The notes under the pieces: model-generated
Database searches by the model: none
Seen by the model: the letters and a program-made list of their open reading frames with translations, nothing else
What the model was told of the DNA's origin: nothing
Assembly: GCA_030831005.1 (NCBI GenBank)
Contig: JAURLW010000075.1
Coordinates: 1-11,306, forward strand
Origin: Bacteroidota bacterium
GTDB taxonomy: Bacteria; Bacteroidota; Bacteroidia; Chitinophagales; Chitinophagaceae
DNA length: 11,306 nt
Direction of reading: 5' to 3'
Shown here: positions 7,236 through 11,306 of the stretch, piece by piece
Position numbering within the stretch: position 1 is the stretch's first letter
How the letters are laid out: each line of letters opens with the position of its first letter
Program-made: the position numbers and the translations under genes

Positions 7236-7310
7236 AATGGTCGTAAAGTTCTAAATTTTGAATTATTTATTTGTCAGCTTTTTGTCATTTTATTGTTTCA
7301 ACTTTTAAAT

Positions 7311-7318
7311 TAAGTTTG
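7311..7318 (+). promoter_or_regulatory. upstream copy of a TAAGTTTG -7-like element
   Basis: TAAGTTTG fits TAnnTTTG and sits within the 10-bp sequence ATTAAGTTTG (7309-7318). That sequence recurs exactly at 7347-7356. It may be a second, upstream start site for the TlpA-like lipoprotein gene. Confidence 0.3.
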
Positions 7319-7348
7319 AAGTTTAGTAAACATAGTAATTGAATTTAT

Positions 7349-7356
7349 TAAGTTTG
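7349..7356 (+). promoter_or_regulatory. -7 promoter element for the TlpA-like lipoprotein gene
   Basis: TAAGTTTG followed by C matches the Bacteroidota -7 consensus and ends 19 bp before the ATG at 7376. It is the nearer of two identical copies. No convincing -33 TTG is at the standard spacing. Confidence 0.5.
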
Positions 7357-7375
7357 CAGATCTAAAAAAACACAC

Positions 7376-8515
7376 ATGACTAATAGATCATTTATTCATT
7401 ACCTAATTGTTGCTAGTTTATTCTTAATTTCCTGTGGTAAATCCAATAGTTCTTTTCAAGTAAAAGGAAGCATTCAAAATTTGCCAACACAAACCATTTT
7501 CTTAGAAGAAATGGGAGTGGCTGGCGATGTAATTGTAGACTCTACAAAAGCAGACAAAGAAGGTAATTTTACTTTGCAAGCAAAAAATGAAGAATCTACT
7601 CTATATAGAATAAAATTTAGCGATAATGCCTTTATCATTTTTAGTACTGCCGATAAGGATATCAGCATAAAAGCAGAATGGCCGAATATTGAGAATTATA
7701 CCATATCAGGAGCACCGGAATCTATTGAAATAAAAAACTTTATCACACGAATAAGAGAAGATTATATTCGCAATTTCAATACCTTATATTTAGTTTTAGA
7801 TACAGCCAAAGCTAGACAAGATGTAGCAATGACAGAAAAAGTTACGGCAGATATTAACCAGCTTAGCGCTTCTCTTACAAGCTTTGTAGAAAGTTATACA
7901 GACACCACACATTATGTTCCGAATGCTTATTTTGCTATGAATATGCTCAATTTCAATGCCGAAAAAGCATTTTTCACTGCATTATCTTCTAATATGGCAG
8001 GCCGTTTTTCGAATAGTAAACTTGCAAAAGCTATTGTAGAAAAAATTAATAATTCACTGGGAGCAAGCACATCAAGTAACGGAGTTAAAAGTCAAATAGC
8101 AGTTGGCCTTCAAGCTCCAGCAATTGAGGTATTTGGAACTGATGGCACTACGATTCGCCTATCTGATTTTAGAGGAAAATATGTACTCATAGATTTTTGG
8201 GCTTCTTGGTGCAAACCTTGTAGAAATGAGAATCCAAATGTAGTGAAAGCATTTAAAGCATTTCAAAATAAAAATTTCACCGTATTTGGTGTTTCTTTAG
8301 ATACTGAAAAAGACAATTGGGTTAAAGCTATTAAAAACGACGGATTAACTTGGAAACAAGGAAGTGAATTAAAAGGATGGGAAAGCAAAGTCGTGCGCGA
8401 CTATCAACTGGAAGCAATACCTTCAAACTGTTTGATAGATCCTAATGGGAAAATTATAGCGATAAATATTACGGGCGATGAGCTACAAAAAGCATTAAAT
8501 GAATTGATTAAATAA
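7376..8515 (+). CDS. TlpA-like thiol-disulfide oxidoreductase lipoprotein (DUF4369 + thioredoxin fold)
   Basis: A 379-aa two-domain lipoprotein. The signal peptide ends in FLISC with lipid cysteine C20. Residues about 27-115 look like the DUF4369 beta domain common in Bacteroidota: a VKGSI start, then a VIVDSTKADKEGNFTL stretch. A helical linker of about 120 residues follows. From about 244 there is an AhpC/TSA-TlpA thioredoxin domain: the LSDFRGKYVLIDFWASWC approach, redox motif W278-C279-K-P-C282, and the cis-proline at P349 in EAIPSN. C352 just after the cis-proline is an extra cysteine not normally needed. Such proteins reduce or reshuffle disulfides in the periplasm, sometimes in cytochrome c maturation; the real partner here is unknown. 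It has its own promoter candidate and terminator and no linked cyt c genes, so it looks monocistronic. Confidence 0.85.
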   Translation: MTNRSFIHYLIVASLFLISCGKSNSSFQVKGSIQNLPTQTIFLEEMGVAGDVIVDSTKADKEGNFTLQAKNEESTLYRIKFSDNAFIIFSTADKDISIKAEWPNIENYTISGAPESIEIKNFITRIREDYIRNFNTLYLVLDTAKARQDVAMTEKVTADINQLSASLTSFVESYTDTTHYVPNAYFAMNMLNFNAEKAFFTALSSNMAGRFSNSKLAKAIVEKINNSLGASTSSNGVKSQIAVGLQAPAIEVFGTDGTTIRLSDFRGKYVLIDFWASWCKPCRNENPNVVKAFKAFQNKNFTVFGVSLDTEKDNWVKAIKNDGLTWKQGSELKGWESKVVRDYQLEAIPSNCLIDPNGKIIAINITGDELQKALNELIK

Positions 8516-8541
8516 AAAAAAGGAGCTTATGCCCCTTTTTT
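8514..8541. terminator. Bidirectional intrinsic terminator between two convergent genes
   Basis: An A-run leads into GGAGC (8522-8526), a TTAT loop, GCCCC (8531-8535) and a T-run (8536-8541). The stem has one A-C mismatch and is lengthened by A-T pairs on the outside. It begins at the stop of the TlpA-like gene and ends just before the stop of the minus-strand barrel gene, so it can serve both. Confidence 0.82.
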
Positions 8542-8543
8542 AT

Positions 8544-9221
8544 TTACATTTCAATGACTTTATGCTTTTGTTTAACATTTGATTTGTTTAAATAAAATTT
8601 GAAGTCGTGACCAAATGACAATAAAAGTAAATTTACTTTTTCATCTTTAAACCTAGTATTATTATCATTAAGGAAATTAACCGGATAATATTGCAATTTT
8701 AAGGAGAAAGATTTTCTTACAAAGCCTATAAATACATTAGGTAAAAATTGAGGTGTTGCAGTACTAAACCACTCCGAACTTTTGCGTTTATCCGATCTAT
8801 TCACAAATTGTTTTTCCTTATAGTGAAAGGGTAGATCTAAACCCGCTCCTATAAATACGAATCTATTTGATGGCAAATCTCCAAATTTCAAAGAAGCATT
8901 AACTCCAAAAGCATAAACACGCTTCTTAAAAGTAGTGTCACCTCGCTTTTCTATAAAACCTATGTTTTTAATCCCTATCCCAATGATAGCTCCCGAATGC
9001 TTATTGAAATCATTATGTAGTGTATGACCAATATTAAAGAAAGGCGCATAGCGAATGACAGGATTACCAACATTTGCACCACTGATTAGGGCCGTTGACA
9101 AAATAGACCCGTCAAAATGGTAAGCATAATGCCATTTGCCATTTTGCTTGTCATTACTTTTTGTTTGAGCATTGACCATTGTACCCAGCATAAGTAAACA
9201 TACCAATAGTGATCTTTTCAT
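8544..9221 (-). CDS. Predicted small outer-membrane beta-barrel protein, unknown function
   Basis: A 225-aa protein with a type I signal peptide (MKRS, hydrophobic core, NAQ near 17-19). I recognise no named family. The mature sequence alternates hydrophobic and polar residues in short stretches with many aromatic and glycine residues (GIGIKNIGFI, RVYAFGVNASLKFG, FVFIGAGLDLPFHY, SLKLQYYPVNFL, LLLLSFGHDFKFYL). This is the pattern of a small outer-membrane barrel of perhaps 8 strands, similar in style to the general Bacteroidota OMP beta-barrel proteins. It does not end in the usual aromatic residue: after the last strand there is a charged tail, KSNVKQKHKVIEM-like. It is convergent with the TlpA-like gene and divergent from lon, so nothing nearby suggests a partner. 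Confidence 0.6.
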   Translation of the reverse strand: MKRSLLVCLLMLGTMVNAQTKSNDKQNGKWHYAYHFDGSILSTALISGANVGNPVIRYAPFFNIGHTLHNDFNKHSGAIIGIGIKNIGFIEKRGDTTFKKRVYAFGVNASLKFGDLPSNRFVFIGAGLDLPFHYKEKQFVNRSDKRKSSEWFSTATPQFLPNVFIGFVRKSFSLKLQYYPVNFLNDNNTRFKDEKVNLLLLSFGHDFKFYLNKSNVKQKHKVIEM

Positions 9222-9254
9222 AGGATAACTTTTAAAATGAACATCTAATTTTCA

Positions 9255-9262
9255 CAAAAATA
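9255..9262 (-). promoter_or_regulatory. possible -7 promoter element for the barrel gene
   Basis: Read on the minus strand it is TATTTTTG, fitting TAnnTTTG, 33 bp before the start at 9221. A TTG at the -33 distance is not evident. Support is modest because the region is AT-rich. Confidence 0.4.
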
Positions 9263-9290
9263 GAACAAGAATTATATTTATAAACTGTAA

Positions 9291-9358
9291 ACTTGTATAA
9301 TTATCTGCTAATTTTTCAGTTTTATACCTTTGGCATAATAATTGACCTTTATACAAGT
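9291..9358. repeat. 10-bp inverted repeat bracketing the lon promoter
   Basis: ACTTGTATAA (9291-9300) and TTATACAAGT (9349-9358) are exact reverse complements, 48 bp apart, with the -7 element of lon (9325-9332) between them. One arm is upstream of the promoter and the other lies in the leader. The arms could be paired operators or a long-range hairpin in DNA; the upstream arm would not be in the lon mRNA. Confidence 0.5.
9325..9332 (+). promoter_or_regulatory. -7 promoter element for lon
   Basis: TACCTTTG followed by GC is an exact TAnnTTTG match and the same core as the element before atpD. It lies 85 bp before the ATG at 9418, giving a leader of roughly 78-80 nt. A standard-distance -33 TTG is not obvious. 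Confidence 0.6.
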
Positions 9359-9389
9359 GCGAATTTTATTTAAAAATAATCATAAACAA

Positions 9390-9402
9390 AGACAGTTTGT
9401 CT
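9390..9402 (+). repeat. short inverted repeat in the lon leader
   Basis: AGACA (9390-9394), GTT, TGTCT (9398-9402) form a 5-bp perfect palindrome with a 3-base centre, 15 bp before the lon ATG. It may be a small hairpin or a protein-binding site, or chance. Confidence 0.3.
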
Positions 9403-9417
9403 GAAAAAATATATCCT

Positions 9418-11306
9418 ATGCTATTGCAACAAAATGATCAAGACATGGAATTTTTACCCGTTTTACCAATGGGCGAAGACGAAATGAATGAAGAAGAACG
9501 AAAAGGACTACCTGATAACCTACCCATTATTGCGCTCCGCAATACGGTATTATTCCCAAATGTAGTATTACCGATTACCGTATCTAGAGAAAAATCAATT
9601 ACGGCAATAACACAGGCCAATAAAAAGGATAAGTGGATTGGGGTTGTAGCCCAGAAAGATGGAAATTTTGAAGACCCGGGCACAGACGACATGTTTCATG
9701 TTGGCACCTTGGCCAAAATTGTAAAAATGATAAAAATGCCAGATGGCAATATTACCCTTTTTATAATGGGTAAAATAAGGTTTGAAATCAACACGTTTAC
9801 AGAAACCGAGCCTTATTTTAAAGCAAATATTACCTATAAAGAAGACCACTTTCCTAAAGAAGATCCTAATTTTGATGCCCTTGTAGGTTCTATTAAAGAT
9901 TATGCGGAGAAGATTATTCAACAAACGAATACCTTACCTCCAGAAGCTGCTATTATGCTGCGCAATATTGAAAACTACTCTTTTTTAGTTCACTATATTG
10001 CCACCAACATTAATGCTAAATTACTGGACAAGCAAAGTTTATTAGAAGAAGATGATATTCGATTACGTGCAGAGAAATTATTGAACTTATTGCAAAGCGA
10101 ATTGCAATTAGCTGAATTGAAAAATGAAATCACTAATAAAACAAGAGGTGAGATTGATAAACAACAAAGAGAATACTTTCTGCAGCAGCAACTTAAGTCT
10201 ATCAAAGATGAATTAGGAGATGCTAATGAAAGAGAAATTAAAGATCTTCAAAAAAGAGCAGAACAAGTCCAATGGACCGAAGCGGCTAAAGACCTGTTTA
10301 AAAAAGGCATTGAGAAATTAGAACGTATGCACCCAACTACACCCGATTATTCGGTGGTGTATAATCATTTGGATTTAATGTTGGATTTGCCTTGGGGAGT
10401 TTACACTAAAGATTCTTATGATTTAAAGAAAGCTCAAAAAGTTTTAGACCATGATCATTATGGAATGGATGAAATTAAAGAGCGTATCATTGAGTATTTA
10501 GCGGTACTCAAATTGAAAGGTGATCTAAAATCACCTATCCTTTGTTTCGTTGGACCTCCCGGTATTGGTAAAACATCTTTAGGCAAAAGCATTGCCAATG
10601 CAATTGATCGTAAATATGTTCGCTTGAGTTTGGGTGGTTTGCATGACGAGAGCGAATTACGCGGACATCGTAAAACATATATAGGTGCTATGCCTGGTCG
10701 TATTATACAACAATTACGAAAAGTGAAAAGTGCCAATCCGGTATTTATTTTAGATGAAATAGATAAAATTGGTAAAGACTTTAGAGGCGATCCTAGCTCT
10801 GCTTTATTAGAGATTTTAGACCCTGAACAAAACAGTACTTTTTATGATAATTATTTAGAATTAGAATTTGATTTATCTAAAGTGCTATTTATTGCCACAG
10901 CAAATAGCTTAAGTGACATCCAACCTGCTTTACGAGATCGTTTAGAAATTATACAACTATCCGGTTATTCGGTAGAAGAAAAAGTAGAGATTGCTAAACG
11001 CCATCTCATACCTAAGCAAAAAGAAATGCATGGTTTGTTAAAAACGCCTTTAAAATTCAACGATAAGTTACTTCAAAAAATAGTACAAGATTACACGAGA
11101 GAAAGTGGCGTGAGAGAACTTGATCGATTAATGGCAAGTGTAATGCGTAACATTGCGAAACAAGTTGCTTTGGAAGAAACTGTTGTCAATACAATCGACG
11201 AAACCAAAGTAGAAGAAGTTTTGGGCAAACCAAGATTTTTAAACGACATTTATAGCAAAGGTCATCCTGCTGGCGTGGTTGTAGGCTTAGCATGGACTTA
11301 TGTAGG
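9418..11306 (+). CDS. lon: ATP-dependent protease Lon (3' end cut by window)
   Basis: Open from ATG 9418 to the window edge, 629 codons, with the C-terminus outside. The Lon N-terminal substrate-binding domain is clear from residue 34 (NLPIIALRNTVLFPNVVLP), followed by a helical, partly coiled-coil region including QQQLKSIKDELG. The AAA+ module has Walker A GPPGIGKT at 379-386, then RGHRKTYIGAMPGRIIQ, Walker B VFILDEID with D446-E447, sensor-1 N496 in ATANS and the probable arginine finger R508 in RDRLE. The reading stops within the first residues of the protease domain (PAGVVVGLAWTY), so the catalytic Ser-Lys pair is beyond the window. Lon degrades misfolded and selected regulatory proteins in the cytosol using ATP. 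The ATG at 9418 is chosen because an in-frame stop lies at 9343-9345 with no ATG between. The 20-30 residue acidic N-terminal extension is common in Bacteroidota Lon. Confidence 0.96.
   Translation, partial: MLLQQNDQDMEFLPVLPMGEDEMNEEERKGLPDNLPIIALRNTVLFPNVVLPITVSREKSITAITQANKKDKWIGVVAQKDGNFEDPGTDDMFHVGTLAKIVKMIKMPDGNITLFIMGKIRFEINTFTETEPYFKANITYKEDHFPKEDPNFDALVGSIKDYAEKIIQQTNTLPPEAAIMLRNIENYSFLVHYIATNINAKLLDKQSLLEEDDIRLRAEKLLNLLQSELQLAELKNEITNKTRGEIDKQQREYFLQQQLKSIKDELGDANEREIKDLQKRAEQVQWTEAAKDLFKKGIEKLERMHPTTPDYSVVYNHLDLMLDLPWGVYTKDSYDLKKAQKVLDHDHYGMDEIKERIIEYLAVLKLKGDLKSPILCFVGPPGIGKTSLGKSIANAIDRKYVRLSLGGLHDESELRGHRKTYIGAMPGRIIQQLRKVKSANPVFILDEIDKIGKDFRGDPSSALLEILDPEQNSTFYDNYLELEFDLSKVLFIATANSLSDIQPALRDRLEIIQLSGYSVEEKVEIAKRHLIPKQKEMHGLLKTPLKFNDKLLQKIVQDYTRESGVRELDRLMASVMRNIAKQVALEETVVNTIDETKVEEVLGKPRFLNDIYSKGHPAGVVVGLAWTYV

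Noticed and set aside
9438..10736. Several minus-strand open frames (9438-9692, 9595-9924, 9993-10205, 10458-10736)
   Set aside because: They lie entirely antisense to the well-conserved lon reading frame, overlap one another, and encode low-complexity cysteine- and serine-rich peptides with no recognisable domain.
1..11306. A hidden defence system, mobile element or CRISPR array
   Set aside because: All long stretches are explained by housekeeping or envelope genes. The gaps are 16-196 bp, with no regular repeat-spacer pattern, transposase, integrase or terminal repeats.

Overview
This window looks like ordinary chromosomal DNA from a low-GC Bacteroidota bacterium. The families fit the class Chitinophagia or a neighbouring lineage, but I cannot place the genus. 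The evidence is a DUF4271 membrane protein, a DUF4369/TlpA-type lipoprotein, an HmuY-like lipoprotein, an F1 epsilon subunit without its C-terminal helices, an F1 beta subunit with an internal insert, and Bacteroidota-type TAnnTTTG -7 promoter elements instead of sigma70 boxes. Clear Shine-Dalgarno sequences are absent and leaders are A/T-rich, as usual in this phylum. I see no tRNA, rRNA, CRISPR array, insertion sequence, phage gene or toxin-antitoxin module.

Layout. 1-692 (-): 5' part of a DUF4271 multi-pass membrane protein, cut by the window edge. 812-2397 (+): hemW and a small LEA-2-like lipoprotein, joined by an ATGA overlap. 2498-4259 (+): fabG and fabH, 16 bp apart, ended by a strong bidirectional terminator shared with the converging ATP synthase genes. 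6109-4328 (-): atpD then atpC, with a good promoter before atpD. 7235-6225 (-): HmuY-like lipoprotein. 7376-8515 (+): thiol-disulfide oxidoreductase-type lipoprotein, separated by a second bidirectional terminator from 9221-8544 (-), a predicted small outer-membrane barrel protein. 9418 to the end (+): lon, truncated inside the start of its protease domain.

How the genes relate. FabG and FabH act in type II fatty-acid synthesis. AtpD and AtpC are catalytic and central-stalk parts of F1; the remaining ATP synthase genes are not next to them. HemW delivers heme to respiratory enzymes, and the HmuY-like protein belongs to a family of heme-binding lipoproteins, but their closeness here may be chance. 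The envelope proteins (DUF4271, LEA-2 lipoprotein, HmuY-like, TlpA-like, barrel) appear to be separate transcription units, apart from the HemW/LEA-2 pair.

I did not find a convincing new multi-gene system. The more interesting leads are a perfect 10-bp inverted repeat bracketing the lon promoter, a duplicated 10-bp promoter-like repeat before the TlpA-like gene, the two-lobed HmuY-like protein, and the placement of fabH beside fabG.
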